A stretch of 64,000 nucleotides of DNA from Kitasatospora sp. DSM 101779 (GCF_025655475.1 NZ_JAHTIK010000001.1:250559-314558); one strand, 5' to 3'. Counted from the stretch's first letter, positions 54,693 through 64,000 are shown. Numbers and translations are program-made. The notes: a model not told the origin generated them from the letters alone.

Positions 54693-54970
54693 AGCGGGAT
54701 CAGGCCGCCGCCCCGGGACGACCTGGTCGGACGGGCCCCTCACGGCCCGATCGGCCCGGGCCCGCCCCTCCGGCTGCCAACGGCGGCGCGGCGGCCCCTG
54801 GCCGGTGCGGGGCCGTCAGACGTCATCGGGCCCGGCCGAGACCGGTCAGAGGTGCCCTGCGAGGGCCCCGCGACCCGGGGGAGGGCTCCCGTGGCCTCAC
54901 TCGTTGCGCGAGCCCTCCGCGGGTTCCCCGGCGCATCGGACTGCGGTGGGCCGTTTACGATGACCGTGTC

Positions 54971-57900
54971 ATGGTCACATTGAAGGTGCTCGGCTCGTTC
55001 CGGGTCGAGGTCGACGGCCGCCCGGTCGATGCGGGTGGCCGGCTCGCCCGTATGGTTCTGGTCCAACTGCTGCTCGCCGGTGGCGCGGTCGTGCCCACGG
55101 AGCAGATCGTCGAGCGGCTGTGGCCGACCCGCGTCCCGTCGAGCTCCCAGGCATCGCTGCACGCCTATGTCGCGCGGCTGCGGCGTGTCCTCGAACCGGA
55201 ACGGGCACCGCGGGCGCCCGCGCGGCTGCTCGTCAGCGCACCCTACGGCTACGCCCTCGCCGTTGACCGGGACGCGGTGGACGCCTGGGTGTTCGAGCGC
55301 CGGGTGGCGGCCTGCTCGGGGGCAGGCATGCCCGCGCACCTCGCCGCCGAGGGCTTGGCCGAGGCGCTCGCCTCGTGGGGCGGGCAGCCGTACGAAGAGT
55401 TCCTGGACGAGCCGTGGACCGCCGCCGAACGCGCCCGCCTGGAGGAGCTGCACCGTTCCGCCCGGGAGCGGCTCGCCGCCGCACGGCTGGGCAGCGGGCA
55501 GGCCGCGCAGGCACTCGCCGACACGCTCCTGCTGACCCGGGAACAGCCTTTGCACGAGGAGGGCTGGCGGCTGCTGGCCCTGGCGTTGTGGGCTCGCGAC
55601 CGCCAGGGCGATGCCCTGGCCGCGCTGCGGCAGGCCCGGCGCATCCTCGGTGAGGAACTCGGCGTGGAGCCCGGGCCCGCTCTCCTGGAGCTGGAGCAGG
55701 CCCTGCTGCACCAGCGTCTGGACGTGCTCCGGCTGGCGACCGGGGCACCCGCCGTGGCCGCCGTGCGGACCGAGCCGTCCACCGCCGCGGCCGAACGGCG
55801 CGGTCCGGTGGCGACCGTCGGAGGCGGGACGCCGACCGCCCTGGTGGCGGACCGGCTCCTGGGCCGTGACGAGGAGCTGGCCGGGCTCGCCGCCGCGGCG
55901 GACCGGGCACGGGGCGGCCGGGCCCAGGTGGTCCTGGTCTCCGGCGAGCCCGGTATCGGCAAGTCCAGTCTCCTGGAGGCGGCCGTCCGCCAACTGCCGC
56001 AGCAGGGCTGGCTGGCCGGGTCCGGGCAGTGCCCGGAGACGGAGGGCGCTCCGCCCGGCCGGGCCTGGTTCGACATGCTGCCGGGTCTGGCGGAGGCCGC
56101 GGCACCGGGCCCGTACGCCGACGAGCTCGCCCCGCTGCTGGCTCCGGGCACCGCGAGCGACTCCGCGCAGCCGGACGGCAGCCCGGCCCGCCGTTTCCGC
56201 CTGCACAGGGCGCTGCTCGGCTGGCTCCGCGACACCGCGCGGCGGCGACCGCTGCTGATCGTGCTGGACGACCTGCACCGGGGTGACCAGGAGAGCATCG
56301 AGCTCTTCCTGCTCTGCGCCGAGCAACTGCGCGACGTACCGCTGCTGCTGGTCGGCTCGTACCGGACCGGCGAGGGCGACCTGACCGGGGCACTGGCGCG
56401 CCTGGCCGCCTGCTCGCCCGTCCGGATGGCGCTCGGCGGCCTGTCGGACGCCCAGGCCAAGGAGCTGCTGCGGCGCAGCGCGGCCGACATGAGCGAGCGG
56501 GCCGCGGTGGCCCTGGCCGAACGGGCCGGGGGGAACCCCTTCCACCTGCACGAGAGTTCGCTGCTGCTCGCCGCTGAGGGCGAGCAGCAGGCGCTGGCCC
56601 GCGTGCCGCAGGGTGTCCAGGACGTGCTGCGGCGGCGGCTCGCCCTGCTCGCGCCGACCGTCACGGCCGGGCTGCGGCTGGCGGCCGTCGCCGGACGCGA
56701 GGCGCCGGTCGCCCTCCTCGTCCATGCCGCGGACAGCGATGCCGAGCAGCTCCTCGACGCCCTGGACGCGGGTGTCACCGCCGGGCTGCTCACCGAGCCG
56801 CGTCCGGGCACGGTCCGTTTCAGCCACGCCCTCGTGCGGGACGCCCTGGAGGCCGACCTCACACGTCTGCGGCTGGCCCGGATGCACTCCCGGCTGGGCA
56901 GGAGCCTGATCGCGCTGGGCTCGGACGACGTCGCCGCCACGGCCCACCACCTCCTGCAGGCGGCCGCGGTGGTGACCGCCGACGCCGGGCCCGCCGTCCA
57001 CCATGCGCGGCTGGCGTGCGAGCAGGCGGTGCGCCGCTACGCCCCGCAGAACGCCGAGGCCCTGCTGAACGCGGCTCTCGGGCTCCTCGCCGATCATCCG
57101 GCCGCCTTCGCCGGTCAGGACGCGGCCCTGTTGCGGGTGATGCTGCTGGGTCAGCTGGTGGACTGCCGGATCCGGATGGGGGCCGTGGTGCCCGCCCGCG
57201 AGGCACAGCAGCAGGCCGTGGCGGTGGCCCGTGCGGCGGGCCGGGCCGACCTGCTGACCGCCGCCTACACGACGTGGACCGAACCGACGCCGTGGCGTGT
57301 CCGCGCGTACGACGCGGCGTCCGACCCCGAGGCCGTGGCGGAACTCGGCCGGCTGCTGGAGAGCCCGAATCTGGCCGACCGTCAGCGGTGCCTGCTCCTC
57401 GACCAGCTCGCCGACGCCCTCGACGACACCGACCCGCGCGCCCTGGCCGTGGGTCGCCAGGCCGTGGAGCTCGCCCGGTCCGTGGGCGAGCCCCGGCTGC
57501 ACGGCCTGACGCTCACCTCGCTGCTGCGCCGGGTCGACTGCGACCTCGAACCCGGCGTCTACCGGGAACTCCAGCGGGAACTCGCCGAGGTCGCCGACTC
57601 CCAGGACAGCCCCGAGTACTCCTGGATGAGTGCCTACACCGCGGCCCGGATCGCCGCCGGCCGCAACGACCCGGCCGAGATGGAGCGGTGCCTCGGCCGC
57701 GCGGACGACATCGCCCGCACCTACGAGCTCCAGGGCGCGTTCGCGGTGGCCAGGCTGCGGCATCCCATGCTCGCCATGGCCCGGGGCCGCTTCGAGGAGG
57801 CGGAGCAGGCCATGGGAGCGGCGGTGGACGCGCTGCGGGCACGGGGGGCCGTGGATCTCAACGGCCTGGCCGCCCTGGGCATCGGCTGCATCAGGCTGCA

Positions 57901-58366
57901 GCAGGGACGACTCGCCGAGATGCTGCCCGTGCTGCTCGCGGTGTGGGAGCAGTACCAGCCGCTCAACGAGGCCCTCACCGCGCTCGCGCTGCTGGACGCG
58001 GGCCGCCCCGGACAGGCCCGGGACGTCCTCGGCCGAGGTGTGCCGCTCCGGCGCGACTTCGCCTTCTCCGTCCTGGCCGAGCTGCGGGGCGCGGCCGCCG
58101 TCGTCTTCGACGACGAGGCCCTGGCCGCCGAGGTGTACCGGGAGCTGCTGCCCCTGCGCGGGCTGGCGGGCGGCGCGAGCACCCTGAGCGTCGTGTTCCG
58201 GCCCGTCGCGCAGACCCTGGGCGAACTGGCCCGGTTCCTGGGCCGCCCCGAGGAGGCCCGGGACCACTTCCACGAAGCCGCGCGGGTGGCGTCCGCCTGG
58301 GACTCCCCCCACTGGGCGGACGCCGCCCGGACCGGCCTGGCCGGCCTGCCGCCGGAGCCCGCGTAG
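54971..58366 (+). CDS. SARP/BTAD-type regulator with AAA ATPase and TPR region
   Basis: A 1131-residue regulator of the AfsR/large-SARP type. Residues 1-95 form the OmpR-like DNA-binding domain (LKVLGSFRVEVDGRPVDAGG, ARMVLVQLLLAGGAVVPTEQ), and 95-245 the BTAD domain ending LGVEPGPALLELEQALL. The ATPase P-loop is SGEPGIGKSS (Lys331), with LIVLDDLHRGD as Walker B. The C-terminal ~500 residues are helical TPR-like repeats. Such proteins activate antibiotic or secondary-metabolite genes. No biosynthetic cluster lies beside it; the lanthipeptide locus is 24 kb away. Confidence 0.92.
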   Translation: MVTLKVLGSFRVEVDGRPVDAGGRLARMVLVQLLLAGGAVVPTEQIVERLWPTRVPSSSQASLHAYVARLRRVLEPERAPRAPARLLVSAPYGYALAVDRDAVDAWVFERRVAACSGAGMPAHLAAEGLAEALASWGGQPYEEFLDEPWTAAERARLEELHRSARERLAAARLGSGQAAQALADTLLLTREQPLHEEGWRLLALALWARDRQGDALAALRQARRILGEELGVEPGPALLELEQALLHQRLDVLRLATGAPAVAAVRTEPSTAAAERRGPVATVGGGTPTALVADRLLGRDEELAGLAAAADRARGGRAQVVLVSGEPGIGKSSLLEAAVRQLPQQGWLAGSGQCPETEGAPPGRAWFDMLPGLAEAAAPGPYADELAPLLAPGTASDSAQPDGSPARRFRLHRALLGWLRDTARRRPLLIVLDDLHRGDQESIELFLLCAEQLRDVPLLLVGSYRTGEGDLTGALARLAACSPVRMALGGLSDAQAKELLRRSAADMSERAAVALAERAGGNPFHLHESSLLLAAEGEQQALARVPQGVQDVLRRRLALLAPTVTAGLRLAAVAGREAPVALLVHAADSDAEQLLDALDAGVTAGLLTEPRPGTVRFSHALVRDALEADLTRLRLARMHSRLGRSLIALGSDDVAATAHHLLQAAAVVTADAGPAVHHARLACEQAVRRYAPQNAEALLNAALGLLADHPAAFAGQDAALLRVMLLGQLVDCRIRMGAVVPAREAQQQAVAVARAAGRADLLTAAYTTWTEPTPWRVRAYDAASDPEAVAELGRLLESPNLADRQRCLLLDQLADALDDTDPRALAVGRQAVELARSVGEPRLHGLTLTSLLRRVDCDLEPGVYRELQRELAEVADSQDSPEYSWMSAYTAARIAAGRNDPAEMERCLGRADDIARTYELQGAFAVARLRHPMLAMARGRFEEAEQAMGAAVDALRARGAVDLNGLAALGIGCIRLQQGRLAEMLPVLLAVWEQYQPLNEALTALALLDAGRPGQARDVLGRGVPLRRDFAFSVLAELRGAAAVVFDDEALAAEVYRELLPLRGLAGGASTLSVVFRPVAQTLGELARFLGRPEEARDHFHEAARVASAWDSPHWADAARTGLAGLPPEPA

Positions 58367-58410
58367 CGGGGCGTCCCGCACGGCAGGGGCTGCCCGGTCC
58401 GGGACGGCGG

Positions 58411-59322
58411 TCAGTTCGCCAGTTCGGCCAGGAACGCCGCGGCCAGGTCGAGGAACTCCTCGGGCGAATCCGTGGTCAGCTGGAGGTCCACGAGCACCTC
58501 GTCGGTCTCCGCCTCGCACATCACCCGGAGGTGGTCGCAGATCTGGCGCACCGTCCCGCGGTGGTAGGTCTCCTCGGGGCCGGCTTCGGCCGTGGTGACC
58601 TCCGGGTTCACCCGGAACACCCGGCGCAGCCCCGCCGGGTCCCGCCCCGCCCGCTCGGCGGCCCCGGCGGCCACCGCCCACAGGGCGCCGAAGTACGGCA
58701 ACGGCATCGAGGCCGCCAGCCAGCCGTCCGCGCGCCTGCCGACCCGCTCCAGGGCGGGCGGGGTGAACCCGCCCAGCAGGATCGGCGGCCTCGGGCCCTG
58801 GCGGGGTTTCGGGAGGACGGTCGACTCGGGCACCGTCCACAGCGGGCCGGTGTGGGCGACCGTGTCCGACCGCCAGACGGCATCGAGGACGTCGAGGGTC
58901 TCCTCCAGCCGCTCGCCGCGCCCCCGCCAGGGCACCCCGGCGGCCTCGTACTCCTCGCGCATCCAGCCCAGCCCGAGACCCACGTCCAGACGTCCGTGGC
59001 TGATCAGGTCGAGGGTCGTCAGCGCCCGGGCGAGCACCACCGGCGGATACCACAGGGCGTTGAGCGTGCTGCTGCCGAGCCGCACCCGTTCGGTGGCCGC
59101 GGCGGCCACCCCCAGGGCGAGCAGCGGGTCGAGGTGGGTGGCGTACCGGACGGGCATCGCCTTCCCGCCCGGGTAGCCCTCGGGCGGGGTGAGTGGCGCC
59201 AGCAGCCGGTCGGCCGCCCAGAGGCTGTGGCAGCCCAGCGCCTCCAGCGCCGCGCACATCACGGCGGTGCGGTCGGGATCGGCGAACGGGCCGAACTGGG
59301 GGACGGAGAATCCGATGCGCAT
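58411..59322 (-). CDS. LLM-class F420-dependent oxidoreductase
   Basis: A 303-residue luciferase-like protein. ATG 59322 starts MRIGFSVPQFGPFADPDRT. LWAADRLLAPLTPPEGYPGG, LLALGVAAAATERVRLGSST and GRLDVGLGLGWMREEYEAAG are typical of the TIGR03619-like F420 group. It lies convergent to the SARP gene and 82 bp downstream of the hemerythrin gene, so they may form one unit. Substrate unknown. Confidence 0.88.
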   Translation of the reverse strand: MRIGFSVPQFGPFADPDRTAVMCAALEALGCHSLWAADRLLAPLTPPEGYPGGKAMPVRYATHLDPLLALGVAAAATERVRLGSSTLNALWYPPVVLARALTTLDLISHGRLDVGLGLGWMREEYEAAGVPWRGRGERLEETLDVLDAVWRSDTVAHTGPLWTVPESTVLPKPRQGPRPPILLGGFTPPALERVGRRADGWLAASMPLPYFGALWAVAAGAAERAGRDPAGLRRVFRVNPEVTTAEAGPEETYHRGTVRQICDHLRVMCEAETDEVLVDLQLTTDSPEEFLDLAAAFLAELAN

Positions 59323-59404
59323 CGGTGACGGTTCCTCGATCGGTACGGGCGGGTCGGACTGTCGGTTCCGGGCCCTGGACGGGCGGCCGGACGGGAGGGC
59401 CACG

Positions 59405-60088
59405 TCAAGCGGTCGTGCGCGGGCCGCGGACCCGGTCCGTCTCGCGGCGGTACTGCCGCTGGCCGAGGAGCTTCCACAGCACCCGGGCCGGGACGGGCAG
59501 CCGAGCGAGGAACTCCCGGCGCTCCTGTGGCGACGTGTCCTCCAGGATGGCTCCCAGGGCGATCATCAGCCGGTTCCGGGGCGTCTCGGCGAGGCCCCGC
59601 TCGCCCACCGCGTGCCACTGCTCCTCGTTCACGTGGAGCGCGACCAGCGGCATGACCTCCCGCTCCTCCTCGTCGAGGTGGGCGCACAGCTGCCGGTGGT
59701 GCCTGCGCAGCGCCTCGGTGAGCTCGTCGCGGTCCTCGGGCAGGGCCCGTGCCTGCCACCGCTCCATCAGGCGCTGGACCTCGGTGATCCCCTCGGAGAG
59801 CTCGCGGTGCTGCGCCTCCATCGCCAGGACCTGCTCGGCGTCGAGGTCCAGGTGGGGCAGCAGGACCGGCCAGAGCATCTCGTCCTCTCCGGTGTGGTGG
59901 GCGTGCAGGCCGATGGAGTACAGCCGCCAGTGCTCGGCGAGGATCCGGGAACGTGCGGTGTCGCCGGGCCGTACGTCCTGGACGAGCTCGGCCAGCAGGC
60001 GCGACTCGCGGCGGAACACCTGGTGGATCATCGCCATCTCGCGGGTGTAGGGGTGGAGGGTGGAGTCGGAGTTGTTGCTCGAAGTCAT
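59405..60088 (-). CDS. Hemerythrin-domain protein
   Basis: A 227-residue four-helix-bundle protein. The iron-binding pattern is visible: HPYTREMAMIHQVFRRE, then LHAHHTGEDEMLWP, HRELSEG, and RRHHRQLCAHLDEEEREVMP. This is the HxxxE-rich di-iron signature of hemerythrin-like proteins, which bind O2 or NO or sense redox state. ATG 60088. It is followed by the LLM oxidoreductase in the same direction. Confidence 0.92.
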   Translation of the reverse strand: MTSSNNSDSTLHPYTREMAMIHQVFRRESRLLAELVQDVRPGDTARSRILAEHWRLYSIGLHAHHTGEDEMLWPVLLPHLDLDAEQVLAMEAQHRELSEGITEVQRLMERWQARALPEDRDELTEALRRHHRQLCAHLDEEEREVMPLVALHVNEEQWHAVGERGLAETPRNRLMIALGAILEDTSPQERREFLARLPVPARVLWKLLGQRQYRRETDRVRGPRTTA

Positions 60089-60367
60089 GACACCCAGTCT
60101 CCGCAGCCCGATTGCACGGCACTTGCAGCCGACTTGCTTCGACCGCCCGCGCGGGAGGAGGGGGCCCGGTCCACGGGAGGACCATGTCTGGTCGCGGCGA
60201 CCGCGCCGGGCCTGATGACGCGCTCCGGTGCAGGCTCTGTGGCGGCCCGGTGCCGCGGCTGCTCGACCGAGGGGTGGCACCGATCCGCGAGCGTCTCCCG
60301 GACGGCGTCGGCCTCGGCCTACGGCGCGGCTTCTCACGGTCGACCGCGCTCGGCAGCGGCTTCGTCC

Positions 60368-61159
60368 TCAGGTGCCACGCATGAACGCGGTCACCACCGC
60401 GGCATGGTCCTGCGGGTGCGTCACATGAGGGATGTGACCGGCGCCCTGGAAGGTGTTGCGCCGTGCGTGCGGCAACACCGCGGCCAGGCGGTCCAGTACG
60501 GCACCGAACCATGCCGGGCTCTCGCTGCCGCGGCTGAGCAGCACCGGCGCCGTGCAGGCGCCGAGCCCGTCGAGGTCCAGGAGGGCCCAGCCCGGATCCT
60601 GCTGTTCGTCGAGCCAGGTCTGCGCGTGGGTGACGATGGTGTCCCGCAGCGGCTCGGGCATCGTCCCCCAGGCGCCGGGGCCGGGCGCGATCTCCTCGAC
60701 GAACAGCTTCGCGCCCGCAGCGTCGTCGCCCTCGCGCAGCAGCTGCTTCGCCTCCTCGATGGCCTCCGTCACCGTCCGCATCTCCGCCACTGCGACGGCG
60801 TCGTCGAGAACGAGCCCGGCCAGCGGGGGTTCGTGAAGGACGATCCGCCCGAACAGCTCCGGGCGGCGCGCGGCCAGACCCGCCGTGATCGAGGCGCCGA
60901 ACGAGTTCCCCGCGGCATGGGCCGGCGCCAGGCCCAGTGCCTCGATCAGTGCTGCCAGGTCGTCCTCGTCCTGTGGCCGCGTGCCGGGGCCCGGCACCAG
61001 CCCACTGCGGCCGTGGCCCCGACGGTCGTACGCCATCACGCGGAAGGCCCACTCCAGTCCGGCGTCGACGGCCGGCTGCCACGGGCGGTGGTCGTTCCAC
61101 GAGCCGTGCACCAGCACCAGCGGCTCGCCCTCACCGGTCTCCGCGTAGTGCAGCAGCAC
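60368..61159 (-). CDS. Alpha/beta hydrolase
   Basis: A 263-residue hydrolase. LVLVHGSWNDHRPW is the oxyanion region, GNSFGAS the nucleophile elbow and GAGHIPHVTHP carries the catalytic His. YDRRGHGRSG is typical. Only GTG 61159 is available, because an in-frame stop lies just upstream; the protein then begins MLLHYAETGEGEPLVLVHGS, slightly shorter than family members, which usually have a few more residues. Substrate unknown. Confidence 0.9.
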   Translation of the reverse strand: MLLHYAETGEGEPLVLVHGSWNDHRPWQPAVDAGLEWAFRVMAYDRRGHGRSGLVPGPGTRPQDEDDLAALIEALGLAPAHAAGNSFGASITAGLAARRPELFGRIVLHEPPLAGLVLDDAVAVAEMRTVTEAIEEAKQLLREGDDAAGAKLFVEEIAPGPGAWGTMPEPLRDTIVTHAQTWLDEQQDPGWALLDLDGLGACTAPVLLSRGSESPAWFGAVLDRLAAVLPHARRNTFQGAGHIPHVTHPQDHAAVVTAFMRGT

Positions 61160-61628
61160 GTCACCGACACGGACTCAGCCACGGCAGCACCCCTTCGAGG
61201 CGGGCTCCGGGCCTCCTCGGCCTCGGGACGACCCTGTCGGAAGCCTTCCGCAGGCACACCTTCCGCCGGCCGCCGCGACACGCCTTCGGCGAATCCGGAC
61301 GGACCGGACGGACCGGACGGACCGGCTCGGGGCCGTGTTCCGACGCGTGGGGGGAACAGGGCCTGGAGGGGCGTGGGTCGTACCGCCTGCGGGGCCTGGA
61401 TCGGCGCGCGGCGATTGCCCGGGGGAGGACGGGCCGTCGGCGCGCCCGGGCGAGGGCCTGACGCCCCGCGCGTCGAAACCGCTCACCGCCCTGATTGCTC
61501 GCGCGTCGAAAGACGGCCGGAGGTGCAGTGGTGGAGTCCGGCAGACGTTGCCGCGGGTGCCGAGCGGGCGCGCGCCGGTTCCGGACGGGGTGCAGGGCCC
61601 GCTGGGGCGCTGTCGGCACCGCGTCCGG
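61160..61628. repeat. 469-bp gap with a 9-bp tandem repeat
   Basis: No gene recognised. GGACGGACC occurs three times in tandem at 61297-61323. Confidence 0.4.
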
Positions 61629-62165
61629 TCAGGGGCGGCCGGGCGGCGGGATGCGGGCCACGAGTTCCTGGGCGACCTGTGTCAGGTCTGCGGTGATCTC
61701 GTGCGGGACTTGCTGCTGCCCGCCGGGCTGCCGGGGCCCCATGAATGCGTCGATGACGGGGGCCAACTCCTCGCACCGCCCGTAGGCCTCCGCGACCTCG
61801 TGGAAGATGAGGACGGTGCCCTCGAGGGGGTCCAGCCACCCGCCGACGATCTCGGTGGCCCACCAGCGGGCGAGCGCCAGCCGGCTCTCCCAGTAGTCCT
61901 CGGGCGGGTGGAAACCGAAGCCGAGCTCCTCCATTACCTGGCCGAACAGGTCCGAGGCCTGGTCGTGCTCGAGGCGGTTCAACGCGGCGAGGTGCAGCAG
62001 TGACGGTGTGTCAACGCCCGCGATCAGCGCACGGAGTGCGGCTTCGATCAGAAGCTCCGGGTCGACACGTCGGCCGTCGACCCAGGAGTGGGCGATCTCC
62101 CGCAGTTCCCGCACTGCCTCTGCGGCTGTCTCGGGACCTGTCTCGGGGGCTTCGCGCGTCGACAT
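61629..62165 (-). CDS. Hypothetical protein
   Basis: A 178-residue acidic protein (MSTREAPETGPETAAEAVRE). It appears mostly helical, with SLLHLAALNRLEHDQASDLF and YWESRLALARWWATEIVGG. No signal peptide, membrane segment or known motif. The start ATG 62165 and the clean frame suggest a real gene. Function cannot be assigned. Confidence 0.65.
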   Translation of the reverse strand: MSTREAPETGPETAAEAVRELREIAHSWVDGRRVDPELLIEAALRALIAGVDTPSLLHLAALNRLEHDQASDLFGQVMEELGFGFHPPEDYWESRLALARWWATEIVGGWLDPLEGTVLIFHEVAEAYGRCEELAPVIDAFMGPRQPGGQQQVPHEITADLTQVAQELVARIPPPGRP

Positions 62166-62300
62166 GACAGCATGCTGCCAGCCACCGCAGGCAGTCGGAA
62201 ACGGATTTCCGCGTCGCGCCTCCCGCGACGTGGCCGGGCAGATGCCTCAGGATCCGGGGCGGACGGGGGTCGTCCTGTCCACCGTTCCGAAGGCCGGCCG

Positions 62301-62360
62301 AAACGAGGAGGACCGGGCCGAAAACGAGGAGGACCGGGCCGTGGGTTGCCGGTCCTCCTC
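62301..62360 (-). terminator. Terminator with duplicated arm after the ParB-like gene
   Basis: A 20-bp unit (AAACGAGGAGGACCGGGCCG) occurs at 62301-62320 and 62322-62341. The stem arm GAGGAGGACCGG in either copy (62305-62316 or 62326-62337) can pair with CCGGTCCTCCTC (62349-62360). It lies about 40 bp past the minus-strand ParB-like gene. The near copy gives a 12-bp stem and 11-base loop, while the far copy gives the same stem with a longer loop, so two alternative hairpins are possible. Confidence 0.7.
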
Positions 62361-62400
62361 GGGAGGCGTTCAACGCCTGCGGGGCTTGTACGGCGGGCGG

Positions 62401-63465
62401 TCAGCCCAGGTCGTGGACCCGCTTGTACTCGAGTGCGTAGGCGAGCTTGCCGGGCTTGGCGTCGGAGTACGGCTTGCTCAGCTTGTCGAACTCGCCCTTG
62501 TCGGCGGCCTTGCCCGCGTTCCACTGGTCCAGCGCGTCGAGGTCGGCGGCGGTGAAGCCGCTGTCGACGACGGCGTCCTTCGGCAGCGCGGTCATCGCCT
62601 GGGTCAGGCCCTTGACGGTGGCCAGGTAGCTGCCGAGGTCGTTCGGGTTCCAGTCGGACAGGTCGACCGGGTGCGCGTCGCGGACCCAGCCGCCCCAGTA
62701 GAACTCCTGGAACGGCAGGTCGTTCTGCGTGTAGCCGATGTCCCGGCCGAAGTAGAGCAGGCCGCGGTACTTGTCGTCGCCGAAGTTGGCCAGTCCGACG
62801 CCGGTCGGGAGCTTGTTCACCGCGACCGGGTCGCCCTCGGGGTCGCGCAGGTACACCCACTTGTGCGCCTGCATCTGGTCCCAGAACGCCCGGCGGGTGA
62901 GGTTGCTGAAGTTGGCCAGCACCCGCAGTCGGACGTGCAGGTCGGCGCCGCCGTCGGGGGTCTCGTAGAACGACGTGAGCGTGTGGTGCCCGTCGGTGAG
63001 GAACGGCTCGCCGTGCGGGCCAATGACGACCGTCTTCATGGGCGCGATGCTGTCCGCCGTCTCGGCGCCGACGGGGAGCCGGCAGGTGAAGGAGGACGGG
63101 TCGTCCAGGCGCGCGCCGGGCAGGACGTTCACCGCGTCGACGCGGCCGTCGGCCTCGCACCAGTCGCTGAACTTCTTGTTGATCGCGTCCTTGCCGAGTG
63201 TGTAGCGGCCGAGCTTGTAGTACACCTCGTCGTAGCCCAGCGAGGGCTGGGTCGGGTGGACGTCGCCGATGCGGACGTCGAGCAGCTCGCCGGGCTCGGC
63301 GCACAGGTACTGCGCGAACGGCGCGGAACGGTTGTCGTGCCGGCAGAACGAGGGCCGGGTACCCGGCGCGCCGGGGGCGGCGTGTGCGGCCGGCGCGGCC
63401 ACGACGACCGCGACGACGGCTGTGCCCAGCGCCGCGGTACGGCGGGACGGGGGTCTGAGTCGCAT
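62401..63465 (-). CDS. Secreted ParB/sulfiredoxin-like (ParBc_2) protein
   Basis: A 354-residue exported protein. ATG 63465 gives an Arg-rich start and Ala-rich signal peptide (TAAVVAVVVAAPAAHA region). After PSFCRHDNRSAPFAQYLCAE the ParB-like core contains VRIGDVHPTQPSLGYDEVYY and GPHGEPFLTDGHHTLTSFYE. The DGHH motif is the conserved catalytic/ligand site of ParBc_2 proteins. Family function is unknown, and an outside location argues against a role in chromosome partition. Confidence 0.88.
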   Translation of the reverse strand: MRLRPPSRRTAALGTAVVAVVVAAPAAHAAPGAPGTRPSFCRHDNRSAPFAQYLCAEPGELLDVRIGDVHPTQPSLGYDEVYYKLGRYTLGKDAINKKFSDWCEADGRVDAVNVLPGARLDDPSSFTCRLPVGAETADSIAPMKTVVIGPHGEPFLTDGHHTLTSFYETPDGGADLHVRLRVLANFSNLTRRAFWDQMQAHKWVYLRDPEGDPVAVNKLPTGVGLANFGDDKYRGLLYFGRDIGYTQNDLPFQEFYWGGWVRDAHPVDLSDWNPNDLGSYLATVKGLTQAMTALPKDAVVDSGFTAADLDALDQWNAGKAADKGEFDKLSKPYSDAKPGKLAYALEYKRVHDLG

Positions 63466-63778
63466 GGCACTCCTCGCATCGGGGCGGCTCCGCCCGTGAG
63501 CGTGGCAGCGGTCGGCCAACACGGGCCGTCGCGCCCGCGACCTCCGGGAGAACCCGGGTCGACGATCGTGGCGCTGCACCCGGTGTGCCGCGGTCCGGCT
63601 CATTGCGTCGCCGTGCCGACGGGGCGTCAGGCGGCGTGCTCCACGGCGCGGCGGCCGGTGGAGGAGTGGTCAGGGGACGCAACATTTCCGGTACCCCGTC
63701 CCGTGTAGTAGTCGACGCGGGGCACCACCGTCCCGCGGACAACTCGGCGCGGACGACGGAACAGGGGGCCGGGCACGG
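63466..63778. other. 313-bp divergent intergenic region
   Basis: It lies between the ParB-like gene (leftwards) and the ECF sigma gene (rightwards), and should hold both promoters. No gene is recognised. Confidence 0.4.
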
Positions 63779-64000
63779 ATGTCGCCGGAGCGCGAGAGAT
63801 TGTTCGAACAGTTCGCCGCAGCCCGGTACGGGGCGCTGCGCCGTACCGCGTACCTGCTGTGCGGCGACTGGCACCTGGCCGAGGACCTGGTGCAGTCGAC
63901 CCTGATCAAGGTGTACGCACGCTGGCCGCGGTTGCGCGACCCGGACACGGCCGGAGGCTACGCCCGCACCACGCTGGTTCGCACGTTCGTGGACGGGCGG
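63779..64000 (+). CDS. ECF RNA polymerase sigma factor, SigE-like, partial at window end
   Basis: The first 74 residues (ATG 63779) read LFEQFAAARYGALRRTAYLL CGDWHLAEDLVQSTLIKVYA. This is region 2 of the same SigE-like ECF group as the gene at 37242. The gene runs off the right edge. Confidence 0.85.
   Translation, partial: MSPERERLFEQFAAARYGALRRTAYLLCGDWHLAEDLVQSTLIKVYARWPRLRDPDTAGGYARTTLVRTFVDGR

Noticed and set aside
54740..59257. Very long open frame on the minus strand (about 1500 codons)
   Set aside because: It is antisense to the SARP-ATPase gene. High GC leaves few stops, and the translated sequence has no family motif, whereas the plus strand has clear domains.
60184..60384. Short plus-strand ORF with CRLCGGPV
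   Set aside because: The Cys motif hints at a methyltransferase zinc start, but the frame has no further support and ends within 66 codons.

Overview
The window is very GC-rich actinomycete DNA. Streptomyces or a close relative such as Kitasatospora is suggested by GTG/TTG starts, 4-bp ATGA/GTGA overlaps, a resuscitation-promoting factor, a SapA-like secreted protein, a BTAD/SARP-type regulator, SigE-like ECF sigma factors and a class IV lanthipeptide locus. Most calls come from translated motifs read by eye; none was checked against a database. No rRNA, tRNA or CRISPR array was seen. The density of broken genes and single-gene transcription units suggests accessory rather than core chromosome.

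Layout. 1-1000: decayed gene fragments on both strands (PepSY helix, ABC ATPase tail, flavodoxin-fold oxidoreductase tail, XRE regulator). 1177-14328: an MBL hydrolase, then what looks like an organosulfur region: an ABC importer (2280-4833), an HxlR regulator, a Cys-type arylsulfatase, three LLM flavin monooxygenase genes (one broken by an in-frame TAA) and a cysteine dioxygenase-rhodanese pair. Two short leader peptides of the actinomycete cysteine-leader type, ending in LC-containing tails, lie ahead of the monooxygenase operon (11559-11711) and of the cysteine dioxygenase (13055-13144). 14416-20930: HTH protein, Rpf, oxidoreductases, a TetR/SDR pair with two tandem palindromic operators (the SDR is frameshifted), DUF1330, LysR and a monooxygenase remnant. 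20972-25542: a large secreted metzincin-like protease and a SapA-like protein.

25749-31268 is the most interesting region. It is a class IV lanthipeptide locus with two near-identical precursor genes in divergent orientation, carried on the arms of a ~430-bp inverted duplication. Only the right copy overlaps the LanL synthetase gene. LanL is followed by a protein of unknown family and a DUF5995 protein that are translationally coupled to each other. No dedicated protease or transporter is present. LanL should phosphorylate and eliminate Ser/Thr in the precursors and cyclise them with the four conserved Cys; the two coupled downstream proteins are candidates for tailoring, immunity or export.

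31413-44889: VOC protein, an autoregulated TetR/epimerase pair sharing a ~22-bp operator, small membrane proteins, SDR, an ECF sigma factor with a coupled membrane protein, a UBP zinc finger, Lrp/AsnC, LLM-deaminase pair, an I36-like secreted protein, a lipoprotein and a polyprenyl synthetase. 45411-54692: two coupled secreted alpha/beta hydrolases, a protealysin-type M4 protease with its emfourin-like inhibitor, a secreted lamin-tail-domain protein and an S41 protease. 54971-64000: a large SARP-ATPase regulator, LLM oxidoreductase, hemerythrin, alpha/beta hydrolase, a secreted ParB-like protein and the 5' end of another ECF sigma factor.
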